Assembly: GCF_041058985.1 (NCBI RefSeq)
Contig: NZ_JBEHZE010000001.1
Coordinates: 1,178,001 to 1,242,000 of the forward strand
DNA from: Hyphococcus lacteus
GTDB taxonomy: Bacteria > Pseudomonadota > Alphaproteobacteria > Caulobacterales > Parvularculaceae
Direction of reading: 5' to 3'
DNA length: 64,000 nt
Positions 54,589 to 63,220 of the stretch are shown piece after piece; the stretch's first letter is position 1, and each line of letters opens with the position of its first letter. Under the pieces are notes generated by a model, which saw nothing but the letters and a program-made list of their open reading frames with translations, was not told the origin of the DNA and made no database searches. Made by a program: the position numbers and the translations under genes.

Positions 54589-55122
54589 TTATTTGATGCG
54601 TTCAACAAGCATAGAGCGGCGCATCTCTTCAATCTCTAGGCGGTAGCCGCTGAGTGCGCCTTGGGAAACTTTAACTGTGTAATCCCGCTTTTTGGATAAG
54701 CGAAAGCGGTTTGAATCGGCAGGCTTTTGTTTCCAGATTTGTCCGTTATCGAGAAAGAAAACATAGGTACCGGATCGGGTAACAGCAAAATCCGTGAGCG
54801 ATGCTATGACGTCTTTCTCACTGTTTTTGGCGTCTGTTTCGGAGATTGTCTGGTTACGGGCAACGACCTGTTCCGCACCTAGTCCAGTGGGTTGGTCTTT
54901 GTTTGGCATCGCGGTGACTTGATCAGAGCTGTCTGCGGTCGCGATCGAGTTAGTGTCCCCGATATATGTACGCAATGCAGCCTCGAGGCACGCGATGCGA
55001 TCTTTCTTACCGTCAGTATTTTCGCGGCAGTTATCGATCGGGTTCATTTCCTGTGCGAATGTTACGTTCGGGACGAGTAGAGTTAGTGCGACGGCGCTCA
55101 CACTTAGAAACTGCTTGTTCAT
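54589..55122 (-). CDS. Exported protein of unknown function
   Basis: This 177-residue protein has a signal peptide (cleavage after VTFAQ), a short Cys pair (DNCRENTDGKKDRIACLEAA) and a flexible middle. The C-terminal part is conserved-looking, with TRSGTYVFFLDNGQIWKQ, then YTVKVSQGALSGYRLEIEEM and a basic end. A similar C-terminal pattern occurs in uncharacterised periplasmic proteins of alphaproteobacteria. It is downstream of ahpD on the same strand with an 82-bp gap; an operon link is uncertain. Confidence 0.7.
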   Translation of the reverse strand: MNKQFLSVSAVALTLLVPNVTFAQEMNPIDNCRENTDGKKDRIACLEAALRTYIGDTNSIATADSSDQVTAMPNKDQPTGLGAEQVVARNQTISETDAKNSEKDVIASLTDFAVTRSGTYVFFLDNGQIWKQKPADSNRFRLSKKRDYTVKVSQGALSGYRLEIEEMRRSMLVERIK

Positions 55123-55204
55123 TCAAAGCCTCCAACAACAAAATTGTTCAATGGACAGCTTAGCGCTGCCCATTGAAGGACACCAGTCTGGAAGGCTTAC
55201 TTCA

Positions 55205-55735
55205 TCAAGCCAAGGCTTCTTCGCCGGTTAAAACAGCGGCCGCGGCGTGGATAGTCGCGGCGATGCGTAGCGCTGTTTGGACCTGCTCTGTAGAAAGTCC
55301 ACCCTCACGCACTACCTTTTCGTGCGAGTCGAGGCACATTCCGCAGCCGTTCACCGCAGATACCGCGAGTGACCACAACTCAAAATCTACCTTTTCGACA
55401 CCTGGTTTGCCGATGACATTCATCCGCAATTTGGCGGGCATAGTGCCGTAATCTTTCGCAGACATAAGATGGGTAGAACGGTAATAAATATTATTCATTC
55501 CCATGATTGCTGCGGCAGCTTTAGTCGCTGTCAGGGCCTCGGGCGAAAGCTTTCCCTCGACCTCTGCGTTGACCGCTTTGATTACAGTGGCGTTGCCTGA
55601 CGCCAGAGCGGACGCTAAAAACGCACCCCACTTTTGTTGATCCGTCAACGTCGTTTCTGACGCAAGGGTGCCAAGGTTTAAGCGAATGTCTTTCGCGTAA
55701 TCTGGAATTTGTTCCCGAAGGTTGTCGATGCTCAT
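55205..55735 (-). CDS. ahpD: Alkyl hydroperoxide reductase AhpD
   Basis: This 176-residue carboxymuconolactone-decarboxylase-fold protein has the AhpD active site AVNGCGMCLDSHEKVVREGG, with the CxxC pair and histidine that move electrons from dihydrolipoamide to AhpC. RMNVIGKPGVEKVDFELWSL precedes it, as in AhpD. It pairs with ahpC, 80 bp upstream on the same strand. A strong terminator hairpin lies between them, so its level is probably lower than that of ahpC. It is likely under OxyR. Confidence 0.93.
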   Translation of the reverse strand: MSIDNLREQIPDYAKDIRLNLGTLASETTLTDQQKWGAFLASALASGNATVIKAVNAEVEGKLSPEALTATKAAAAIMGMNNIYYRSTHLMSAKDYGTMPAKLRMNVIGKPGVEKVDFELWSLAVSAVNGCGMCLDSHEKVVREGGLSTEQVQTALRIAATIHAAAAVLTGEEALA

Positions 55736-55759
55736 GGTGTTGTGTCCTTAATTTTTGAT

Positions 55760-55802
55760 AAAAAAAGGGCGCGGCGACGCATGAATTGCTCGCGCGCGCC
55801 CT
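55760..55802 (-). terminator. Terminator between ahpC and ahpD
   Basis: Read on the minus strand, AGGGCGCG (55802-55795) pairs with CGCGCCCT (55773-55766) around a 21-nt loop. Seven T follow. It is placed in the 79-bp gap between ahpC and ahpD, so it should attenuate ahpD transcription. Confidence 0.8.
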
Positions 55803-55814
55803 AATTTAAAGTTT

Positions 55815-56360
55815 TTAAAGTGTGTCGCCACCGATCGGACGGTTACATGGGCAAAGCTCATCTGTCTGCAGCGCATCAAGAACGCGTAATGTATCTTGTG
55901 GGTTACGACCGACATTCAGGCCGTTCACATAGACGTGCTGGATGACATTGTGCGGATCGACAACAAACGTTGCGCGAAGAGCAACACCTTCTGGTGCGCG
56001 AATGCCAAGGCCATCAATTAGTGAGCCTGTTGTATCGGCAAACTGGTAAGCTGGGTGCTTATCGAGATCCGGGTGGTCGCGACGCCAAGCAAGTTTGCAG
56101 AATTCGTTATCAGAGCTACCGCCCATGACAACGGCATCACGGTCTTCGAATTCTTTTGCAAGGCGACCGAATTCAGCAATTTCGGTTGGGCAAATGAATG
56201 TGAAATCTTTTGGATAGAAGTAGATGACTTTCCATTTACCAGAAAAGCTGTCTTGCGTGATATCTTCAAACGCAGAGTTTCCATTCTCTTCGTGCGCGTT
56301 GAAGCCTGGCTTTACGCCTACAACTTTAAAATCTGGAAGTTTATCACCGACGCCTAACAT
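55815..56360 (-). CDS. ahpC: Peroxiredoxin AhpC
   Basis: This 181-residue two-cysteine peroxiredoxin reduces hydrogen peroxide and alkyl peroxides. YFYPKDFTFICPTEIAEFGR holds the peroxidatic cysteine (C57). The C-terminal ELCPCNRP offers two resolving cysteines, the arrangement seen in AhpC proteins that are reduced by AhpD rather than AhpF, such as that of Mycobacterium. The ahpD gene next to it fits this. Start ATG 56360 with AAGGAGA upstream. It is divergent from oxyR. Confidence 0.94.
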   Translation of the reverse strand: MLGVGDKLPDFKVVGVKPGFNAHEENGNSAFEDITQDSFSGKWKVIYFYPKDFTFICPTEIAEFGRLAKEFEDRDAVVMGGSSDNEFCKLAWRRDHPDLDKHPAYQFADTTGSLIDGLGIRAPEGVALRATFVVDPHNVIQHVYVNGLNVGRNPQDTLRVLDALQTDELCPCNRPIGGDTL

Positions 56361-56443
56361 GTAGGTCTCCTTTATCTTATTAAGTGAATTCCGACGCCCC
56401 TGTTGGAGCGATGAAACACACATAGGCCCATTGGATAATTAAT

Positions 56444-56477
56444 CAAATAGATTATATTGCTCTATACAATCGAATTA
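56444..56477. promoter_or_regulatory. Probable OxyR binding site between ahpC and oxyR
   Basis: ATTG-N7-CAAT at 56456-56470 is a perfect inverted repeat fitting the LysR T-N11-A rule. Flanking GATTA and CGAATT extend the symmetry in part, and ATAG and CTAT elements occur in the same segment, as in OxyR operators. It lies between the ahpC and oxyR starts. Confidence 0.6.
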
Positions 56478-56501
56478 ACCGATAATGAGTGAGGGCCAGT
56501 A

Positions 56502-57401
56502 ATGACGCCACTTCCGACCTTAAGGCAGTTGCAATTTTTTATGGCGCTTGTGCGTCGCGCTTCTTTTTCCAAAGCCGCTGAAGATTGTTTGGTGTCACAG
56601 TCGACGCTTTCTTCGGCCATAAAAGAAATGGAAGTATTGATGGATCAGCAATTGGTTGATCGATCTACTCGCGCTTTTGCGCTGACTCCGGCGGGCGACG
56701 AGGTTGCGTCACGCGCACCGGCATTATTGGCTGGTGCAGAAGATTTGGTCCGCGCAGCCAGCGGTCGGCGGCCCTTGGAAGGGCCCTTCACGTTGGGTGT
56801 CATTCCTACCATTGCGCCGTTTATTTTACCCAAAGCCGCCAAGATATTGAAGAAGGCATACCCAAATCTCGATCTGTATCTGCGAGAGGATTTGACGGCG
56901 ACCTTGGCCGAGCGTTTGTCTGCCGGGTTGATCGACGCAGCGGTTCTCGCGTTCCCTTATGAGCTTCACGGAATGGACGTTATCGAGATCGGGGAAGATC
57001 CATTTTGGTTTGCATGTGCAAAGGGGCATCCGCTTGCGGAGAAAAAAACCGTTTCCCAAGACGACCTCAATGGTTGCGAATTGTTGCTGTTAGAAGATGG
57101 GCATTGTCTTCGGGATCATGCGATTGACGCATGTGAATTGCGGGACCGTGACGCTGCGGCAGCTTTTGGTGGAACTAGCCTGTTTACATTGGCCCAAATG
57201 GCGCGTTCGGGATTGGGCGCGACTTTGCTACCTGAAATGGCTGTGCGGGAAGGTCTAGCGAAGGGAGTTGGTTTGGTTACAATTCCGTTTGCTAAGCCTG
57301 CGCCTGTGCGTCGTATTGGTGTTGCGTGGCGGCACGGATCGGGTCGCAAAGAAGAGGCATTGGCGCTCGCAGCAACCTTAAAAGATGCAATTTATTCTTA
57401 G
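56502..57401 (+). CDS. oxyR: Hydrogen peroxide-sensing LysR regulator OxyR
   Basis: This 299-residue LysR protein has PTLRQLQFFMALVRRASFSK as its helix-turn-helix start. LLLLEDGHCLRDHAIDACEL is the OxyR redox switch, with two cysteines nine residues apart that form a disulfide on oxidation. It should activate the divergent ahpC-ahpD genes. Start ATG 56502. Length is normal. Confidence 0.95.
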   Translation: MTPLPTLRQLQFFMALVRRASFSKAAEDCLVSQSTLSSAIKEMEVLMDQQLVDRSTRAFALTPAGDEVASRAPALLAGAEDLVRAASGRRPLEGPFTLGVIPTIAPFILPKAAKILKKAYPNLDLYLREDLTATLAERLSAGLIDAAVLAFPYELHGMDVIEIGEDPFWFACAKGHPLAEKKTVSQDDLNGCELLLLEDGHCLRDHAIDACELRDRDAAAAFGGTSLFTLAQMARSGLGATLLPEMAVREGLAKGVGLVTIPFAKPAPVRRIGVAWRHGSGRKEEALALAATLKDAIYS

Positions 57402-57409
57402 GCGCGTTC

Positions 57410-58522
57410 TTACTCTAGATTGCCATGTTTTATGTCGGCGATTTTTCCATTATCAGAAAGCATGACTGCAATCCCGCGAGTTGAATGAAATTGCGAAAGA
57501 ACGATCATAACGGTCACGGTGATGGGTACGCTTAAAAGTAAGCCAGCAAACCCCCACAGGGACCCCCACACGCCGAGGGAGAACAAGATCACGAGTGGGC
57601 TTAGGTTTAGGGAGCGCCCCACAATCCTCGGTTCAATGCCATTGCTCATGACTTGTTCGGCACCGATAAGGCTCACGGCCGCGATCATTGCCATTCGCAC
57701 TCCACCTCCGTCTGGCTGAACTAAGGACAATAGGACAGGTAGAGTGATTGCTGATGCGGCACCGAAAATAGGAATGTAATTTAGAACAAAAATCAGTAGA
57801 GCCCAAAATCCAGCGAACTGCACCCCAATAATCAGCATAATGATATAACTAATCGTTGCGGTCACGAGGTTCGACAGGGTTTTGACAGTTATATACTGCC
57901 GGACCATGACACCTATATCTGATAAAGTTTCATTGATTACGCGTCGTTGCCGATCGTCAGCGCCTAGTAGTTCTATTTTTTTCAGCAAACGCCCCCGTTC
58001 TATCAGCATAAAAATAAGATACAGAAAGACGGTGATAAAAGTAAGAAAGTTGGAACTAAGCGAACGCAGGCTGCCTGCGGCTTGGGAGAGCACTGGTTTG
58101 ATAAGGTCGAGGGCAGATTTTTGAATTTGCTCGACGCCGCCTAATAGGTCTTGAGGTAGGAAATCAACCGTCCGGAAATATGCGATTGCATCTCCTGCCA
58201 ATCCGCGCAGTCTTTGTTCATAGCTGGGCCAAGTCTCAAGTAGGGTTTCGACATTTGACCGGATAATTTCAACAAAGAGCACCATGCCGCCACCGATGAG
58301 AATGAATGCGACCATGTATCCAACCCAATCGGGCATAAACCGACCAATATACGGGGCGCGACGGATATTTTCCTTAAGGGTGTATATTAGAAAACAAAGG
58401 AATATGGCGACGACCAGCGGTATGATGACGCCACGCCCGATATAAGCGATAAAGCCAATGAGGACGGCTATGGCGATGCCGTAAAATGTCTTTGCAACGC
58501 TTTGTCCGTCGGAATCGGGCAT
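57410..58522 (-). CDS. AI-2E family transporter
   Basis: This 370-residue membrane protein has two N-terminal helices (IAIAVLIGFIAYIGRGVIIP, LVVAIFLCFLIYTLK), a long extracytoplasmic segment with coiled-coil character, and a C-terminal membrane part. GFWALLIFVLNYIPIFGAAS is the family signature, and LWGFAGLLLSVPITVTVMIV closes it. Members have been tied to autoinducer-2 release or Na+/H+ exchange, but the name should not be read as function. ATG 58522 follows AGGAGAT. Divergent from pabB. Confidence 0.9.
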   Translation of the reverse strand: MPDSDGQSVAKTFYGIAIAVLIGFIAYIGRGVIIPLVVAIFLCFLIYTLKENIRRAPYIGRFMPDWVGYMVAFILIGGGMVLFVEIIRSNVETLLETWPSYEQRLRGLAGDAIAYFRTVDFLPQDLLGGVEQIQKSALDLIKPVLSQAAGSLRSLSSNFLTFITVFLYLIFMLIERGRLLKKIELLGADDRQRRVINETLSDIGVMVRQYITVKTLSNLVTATISYIIMLIIGVQFAGFWALLIFVLNYIPIFGAASAITLPVLLSLVQPDGGGVRMAMIAAVSLIGAEQVMSNGIEPRIVGRSLNLSPLVILFSLGVWGSLWGFAGLLLSVPITVTVMIVLSQFHSTRGIAVMLSDNGKIADIKHGNLE

Positions 58523-58624
58523 ATCAGATCTCCTGTTTTCATAGGAAATAGGACAATTTGCGCGTTGGCCCAAGTCTTTAAAGATCTGCTTTCCCTCTGG
58601 GGGCGTTCTCGCTAAACAGCGCTA

Positions 58625-59962
58625 ATGGTCTCGATTGAAATAGAATGGCAAAACCCAATAGATGCCTTTGCGCCGTTCGCGGGCGTTCCGCACGCGCACC
58701 TATTACATGCTGGTGATGGGGCGAATGATGCGGAGTGGTCTATATTGGTCGCCGCCCCAGTGGAGGTCATCGAAGGTGCGACTAACAAATCGCTACAGAG
58801 GCTAGACGAGATCCTTCAGCAGCGGAGAGGCGCTCCGGTGACCGAAGAAATGGATTTTCCATTCTGTGGTGGTGTTTTGGGGTATATCGGGTATGAGGCC
58901 GCATCATTATTCGAGCCCAGTTTGAAAATCCCTGCCTCGCCTTATCTTTTACCGGATATCAGTTTTGGCATTTACGATGCGGCCGCACTTTTTTCGGTTA
59001 AGTTAAAAAGAATGTTTGTGGTTGGGCGAACCGAAGTGGCGTGCAAGGCGCTTTGTGACGTGTTAGCCACGAAGCGGGCGGTGACACAATCGCCTCTTCC
59101 GTCATTTCAGTTGGGCTCAAACTTTTCTGCTACTGAATATAAAAATGCTGTAAACTCAGCGATAGAAAATATTCTTGATGGGGATTTTTATCAGGTAAAT
59201 TTTTCACATCGAATAACGGCACAGGCTGAAAGCGAATTGGATGTATATTCGATTGCGCGCAGTGTTCTATCAGAAAACAATTCTAGGTTTGGTGCTTTTT
59301 TGCAATTTGCTCAAGGTCAAGTCGTATCTGCGTCCCCCGAGCGCTTCTTTCAGATCGAATGCGATCAGCATGGTAACAGGCGTATTCTTACAGAGCCTAT
59401 CAAAGGAACTCGACCAAGAGGCAAAGATAATGACGAAGATATTTTATTGGCGGGAGATCTGTTAAGCGATCCAAAAGACCGTGCAGAGAATATTATGATT
59501 GCAGATCTTTTGAGAAATGACCTGTCTCGAGTATGTGATGATTTTTCAATTCGTGAAGATGCAATTTGTGAACTGATGACGCTAAAAAATGTGTTTCATC
59601 TGGTTTCCAAAATTAGTGGAGCTTTGCGTCAAGACGTAACTTTCTCAGAAATTTTACGTGCGCTGTTTCCTTGTGGCTCGATAACCGGCGCGCCAAAAGT
59701 TGAAGCTATGCGTACGATCGCGCGAACCGAGAAAATAGGGCGCGGTCCGTATTGTGGGGCGATTGGGTATTTTTCAGATCACGGACGCGCAGACTTTTCA
59801 GTTGCAATTCGTATTATGCTGGTTTCTGAACGATCATTGAGCATACCGGTGGGCGGAGGGATAACGCTTCGGTCTGATCCGGAAAAAGAATACCGTGAGA
59901 CACTGGACAAAGCGAAAGGTGTTTTGTCGTCTATTGGTATGGCGGCGGCAGATATTCGATGA
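58625..59962 (+). CDS. pabB: Aminodeoxychorismate synthase component I
   Basis: This 445-residue chorismate-utilising enzyme aminates chorismate to 4-amino-4-deoxychorismate with ammonia from PabA. The C-terminal half carries EPIKGTRPRGKDNDEDILLA (the PIKGT lysine marks PabB rather than TrpE, which has PIAGT), ADLLRNDLSRVCDDFSI and FPCGSITGAPKVEAMRTIA. GGVLGYIGYEAASLFEP is in the N-terminal half. It leads pabB-pabA-pabC-ANL; its stop overlaps pabA. Confidence 0.94.
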   Translation: MVSIEIEWQNPIDAFAPFAGVPHAHLLHAGDGANDAEWSILVAAPVEVIEGATNKSLQRLDEILQQRRGAPVTEEMDFPFCGGVLGYIGYEAASLFEPSLKIPASPYLLPDISFGIYDAAALFSVKLKRMFVVGRTEVACKALCDVLATKRAVTQSPLPSFQLGSNFSATEYKNAVNSAIENILDGDFYQVNFSHRITAQAESELDVYSIARSVLSENNSRFGAFLQFAQGQVVSASPERFFQIECDQHGNRRILTEPIKGTRPRGKDNDEDILLAGDLLSDPKDRAENIMIADLLRNDLSRVCDDFSIREDAICELMTLKNVFHLVSKISGALRQDVTFSEILRALFPCGSITGAPKVEAMRTIARTEKIGRGPYCGAIGYFSDHGRADFSVAIRIMLVSERSLSIPVGGGITLRSDPEKEYRETLDKAKGVLSSIGMAAADIR

Positions 59963-60534
59963 TCCTCGTAATCGATAACTACGATTCTTTCGTTCATAAC
60001 CTTGCCCGCTATGTCCGTGAGGCGGGGCATGAAACCCTCATTATTAGAAATGACGAGGTGAGTGCGTCTGAATGTATGGCTATGTCTGCCGATGCGATCA
60101 TTCTCTCTCCCGGACCGGGGCGTCCCTCTAATGCATTGCTTTGCGCTGAATTGCTTGATGTAATTGACCCAAGTTTACCCGTGTTGGGCGTCTGTCTTGG
60201 TCATCAATGCCTTGTGGAATTCTGTGGAGGTCGCACGAAGAGGGCCAAACACCCACTTCATGGTGAGGCAAGCGAAATCCTGCATGAAGAGGGCGGTATA
60301 TTCCAAGATATATCTTCACCGATGAGTGTGGGCCGATATCATTCGTTAGTTTCGAGCTTGGCCGACGAAAACAAAGAGCTGCGTGTGACGGCATGGAGTA
60401 GCGAAGGAGAGGTCATGGCTGTAGAGCATGTTGAGCGACCATGGTTTGGCGTTCAATTCCATCCAGAATCGCTGCTAAGCCGGATAGGGCGAAAAGTAAT
60501 TGAGAATTTTGTTTATAAGTATGTGGGGAGCTAA
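59959..60534 (+). CDS. pabA: Aminodeoxychorismate/anthranilate synthase glutaminase subunit
   Basis: This 191-residue class I glutamine amidotransferase has VIDNYDSFVHNLARYVREAG at the start, LPVLGVCLGHQCLVEFCGG with the nucleophile cysteine, and FGVQFHPESLLSRIG with the His-Glu pair. It delivers ammonia to PabB. It may also serve anthranilate synthase if no TrpG exists elsewhere. ATG 59959 overlaps pabB by 4 bp; the stop touches the pabC start. Confidence 0.94.
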   Translation: MILVIDNYDSFVHNLARYVREAGHETLIIRNDEVSASECMAMSADAIILSPGPGRPSNALLCAELLDVIDPSLPVLGVCLGHQCLVEFCGGRTKRAKHPLHGEASEILHEEGGIFQDISSPMSVGRYHSLVSSLADENKELRVTAWSSEGEVMAVEHVERPWFGVQFHPESLLSRIGRKVIENFVYKYVGS

Positions 60535-61397
60535 TGGCTGTATATTCGAAGAATGGTGAATACGGGGAAGACCCCGTCTCCGTCGATATCGCAGATCGTG
60601 GATTATTGTTGGGCGACGGAATTTTTGAAACCATCTTATTACGTGATGGCGTACCGGTTTTTTTGGGTGCGCATATGGCACGTTTGACTGCCGGTGCCGT
60701 CGCACTGGGCATAGATATAAAGTTTGATGAGATTGATATCACCAAGCGAATTTCTGAGCTTGCCGTCAAAAATCGCATCGAAAAGCAAACTGGATCGGCG
60801 CGTGTTACGTTAACGCGTGGGGCGGGACGGCGCGGGCTTTCTATTGAAGGTGCGAATGAACCAACACTTCTGATTACAGTAAATGCGTATGACCGTATTT
60901 CTCACATTGAACCCGCAAATGTTCTCGTCAGCCGGGCGTGTCGTGCCGAGCGTAGTGTTTCGGCAAAGTATAAAACATTGAACTACATTGATAATGTAAT
61001 GGCCCGCGAGGAAGCGAGCGCTGCCAAGCTCGAGGACGCGGTGATGCTAAACCATGCCGGACGCGTAGCATGTGCATCCGCGGCGAATGTGTTCATTATT
61101 CGTGGCGATGGCGAAGTGGTGACGCCGCCGGTGAGGGAAGGTGCACTTCCCGGTGTGGTTCGAAATATTGTTTTACAATCGGGAAATGAGGCCGGATTGG
61201 TTATCGTCGAGGCCGAAATAGAGCGTCACGAGCTGAAAAAATCGGCGATTATATTGACCAACAGCCTTATCGGGTTGCGATTGGCAACATTGAAAAATGG
61301 CACTATTTCACAATCTGCATATAGCATCTTCGAAAAACTCAAATCATGTTACGAAAGTGAAATTGAGAAGGATCTAAAGTTGCGAGCAGGTCATTGA
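60534..61397 (+). CDS. pabC: Aminodeoxychorismate lyase-like class IV aminotransferase
   Basis: This 287-residue PLP enzyme of fold type IV has VDIADRGLLLGDGIFETILL near the start, KYKTLNYIDNVMAREEA with the PLP lysine, and ASAANVFIIRGDGEVVTPP with LPGVVR after it. Position after pabB and pabA supports the lyase that releases pyruvate from aminodeoxychorismate to give 4-aminobenzoate; a branched-chain or D-amino-acid aminotransferase has the same fold, so context decides. It starts with ATG 60534 and its stop overlaps the next gene. Confidence 0.87.
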   Translation: MAVYSKNGEYGEDPVSVDIADRGLLLGDGIFETILLRDGVPVFLGAHMARLTAGAVALGIDIKFDEIDITKRISELAVKNRIEKQTGSARVTLTRGAGRRGLSIEGANEPTLLITVNAYDRISHIEPANVLVSRACRAERSVSAKYKTLNYIDNVMAREEASAAKLEDAVMLNHAGRVACASAANVFIIRGDGEVVTPPVREGALPGVVRNIVLQSGNEAGLVIVEAEIERHELKKSAIILTNSLIGLRLATLKNGTISQSAYSIFEKLKSCYESEIEKDLKLRAGH

Positions 61398-62548
61398 AAT
61401 CGTTTGCCTTCAAAGAAGAGCAAATCTCTCGGGTGATTGGGGCGGCGTCGGCTGATGAATTGGCGCGCCGGTTTAATCGGCATATTGACTTCCTGACAAT
61501 CGCTTCATGGACGCAAGACACGAAGTTGGAACGTGGCGGCATGGCCTTAACCGCCGCAGAAAAAACAGCGTGTGCTGAGCGGGCGGCAACTATGTTCGGC
61601 TTTGCTCCTGATTTTTTAAAACAAGAACCAGCGGACAAAATTTCAGATTGGGCACGATCACTCTCCAATGCATTGGCATCGAAGCTAGTTTCATTTTCTT
61701 TTAAGCCAGCCGCGCGTAGCAATCAGGATATCGCTTATCAGCACCGCGCGGACGCAATCTTTCAGGATGCAGCAGCCGCTGCAAATGTATTATATGGTCG
61801 CCGCCGTTTGCTGTCTTTTGTGGCACCACATAGTCTTTTGGGGATCGAGCTATCTATTCTGACACCGAATTTATTGGGTGTTGAGTCCGTTGATGCGCGC
61901 GGTATGACGCCTGATGTTTTGTCCAAAAGCTTGCTCTTTGGTGATGTGCTCGTCGCAACACCGACCTTGTGGCGTTACATGATGCAAGAAAAATTGAAGG
62001 CACCGGATAATACCCTTGCGGTCAGCTTCGGCGAACCGATGACGCCTGAACTCGCTGTCGAGATGCGAAAAAGCGGTTTTGGTGTGTTGCGCGAATTATA
62101 TGGCTCGACAGAAACAGGCCTGATTGGGTGGCGCGATACGCCCGGCGAAGCGTTTGCGTTGTTTGATCACTGGCGTAAGGCTGGTGATGATTTGATGCGT
62201 ATTATGCCTGACAGTACTGAAGAGTTGGTCGAACCAATGGACATCTTGCAATGGGACGGTGAGCGGAGTTTTGCCCTTTCGGGACGCCGTGATGGCGCGG
62301 TTCAGATTGGTGCAGTAAATGTATTTCCGGACGTTGTGTCGAATGCTCTGCGCTCTCATCCTCACATAAAAGAATGCGAAATCGTTGTGGGTCGCCGAAG
62401 CGATGGAGCCAGTCGTCTTGTAGCCCATATTGTGTTGTCTGAAAAAGTTCAGCCAAATGAGCGTACGGCGCGCGATATCGATACATGGTGCCGAGCAAAC
62501 TTACGTCAGCAAGAGCGACCACAGATTTATAATTTTGAAGCGCCTTGA
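61394..62548 (+). CDS. Truncated AMP-binding (ANL) enzyme-like protein of the pab operon
   Basis: This 384-residue protein resembles acyl/aryl-adenylating enzymes: RELYGSTETGLIGWRDTP (the YGSTE motif at 236-240) and SGRRDGAVQIGAVNVFP (hinge, 296-312) are plain. Two parts are missing: the Ser/Thr/Gly P-loop, where residues 99-108 read VSFSFKPAAR, and the C-terminal catalytic-lysine motif, since the chain stops just after ERPQIYNFEAP. Family enzymes have about 500 residues. It may be inactive for adenylation or use a different route. The start is TTG 61394 (TTGA overlap with pabC), so it is co-translated. The substrate may be an aromatic acid such as 4-aminobenzoate (inference). Confidence 0.75.
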   Translation: MKSFAFKEEQISRVIGAASADELARRFNRHIDFLTIASWTQDTKLERGGMALTAAEKTACAERAATMFGFAPDFLKQEPADKISDWARSLSNALASKLVSFSFKPAARSNQDIAYQHRADAIFQDAAAAANVLYGRRRLLSFVAPHSLLGIELSILTPNLLGVESVDARGMTPDVLSKSLLFGDVLVATPTLWRYMMQEKLKAPDNTLAVSFGEPMTPELAVEMRKSGFGVLRELYGSTETGLIGWRDTPGEAFALFDHWRKAGDDLMRIMPDSTEELVEPMDILQWDGERSFALSGRRDGAVQIGAVNVFPDVVSNALRSHPHIKECEIVVGRRSDGASRLVAHIVLSEKVQPNERTARDIDTWCRANLRQQERPQIYNFEAP

Positions 62549-62577
62549 TGCGCTGATTGATTTTGAAACCAGCGCAT
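62548..62577. terminator. Hairpin between the ANL gene and the CpaC-like gene
   Basis: ATGCGCTG (62548-62555) and CAGCGCAT (62570-62577) form a perfect 8-bp stem around a 14-nt loop, in the 43-bp gap between two convergent genes. No T run follows on either strand, so terminator strength is uncertain. Confidence 0.45.
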
Positions 62578-62591
62578 TCGGAATATGGAAA

Positions 62592-63047
62592 TTAGTTTTC
62601 GTTTCCGCCTTTAGAGAGGCTTGATGCCTGGCCGAATTTGCTTTGTACTTGCGCGGCGACGTTGTTAAAGACGGTATCTGAATCTCCGACCGTCACAGTC
62701 GCTTCACAATTTGTTGTACAATTATACGTGGTACGTGCAATGCCACGGTGAACTGTCATCATGTCTGCACTAGGCGTCCGTACACGAATAATAAGATTTT
62801 TTACAGCCTCACCGTCTTCATTGAAAATATAAATATTTGTCAGGCCGGGGGCCTTGCCGAATAATAATACGTTCGAGTTATCTTGGACGGTGACATCCGC
62901 GATGGATGGATTCCCGACAACAATGCTTTGTGCTGGGTTCTCAAGCTTGTAAGGGCGTACCTGATCCATGGTCAGCCATAATTGCTCAGCTGCGGCAACC
63001 TGAGTTGTTGCCGTGAGTATAACAAGTGCGGTGAAAATACTGCGCAT
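62592..63047 (-). CDS. Stand-alone CpaC/RcpA N-domain protein (pilus assembly)
   Basis: This 151-residue protein has a signal peptide (ending near QVAAA). It has the pilus-formation N-terminal domain normally found in the Tad secretin CpaC: LWLTMDQVRPYKLENPAQSI, VVGNPSIADVTVQDNSNVLL and GKAPGLTNIYIFNEDGEAV. The secretin domain is absent. One cysteine pair (YNCTTNCEATV) may form a disulfide. Proteins of this kind are probably periplasmic accessories of Flp pili. It is separate from the TadE/TadG genes (40 kb away). Confidence 0.85.
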   Translation of the reverse strand: MRSIFTALVILTATTQVAAAEQLWLTMDQVRPYKLENPAQSIVVGNPSIADVTVQDNSNVLLFGKAPGLTNIYIFNEDGEAVKNLIIRVRTPSADMMTVHRGIARTTYNCTTNCEATVTVGDSDTVFNNVAAQVQSKFGQASSLSKGGNEN

Positions 63048-63220
63048 TGGATCGTCCTCTATAAACCTGACGAGACCTTAGGCCTTATGAGTCAAGGAAT
63101 GTTTAAAGCGATTATGGGCATTCATTCCAATCTATCGCAGTAGTGCAATGATTTCGTAAGAGAAATTTTACCCGAGCTTAAATTTCCGTTGATACGAAAG
63201 GATAGCTGGTGGAGAGCATT

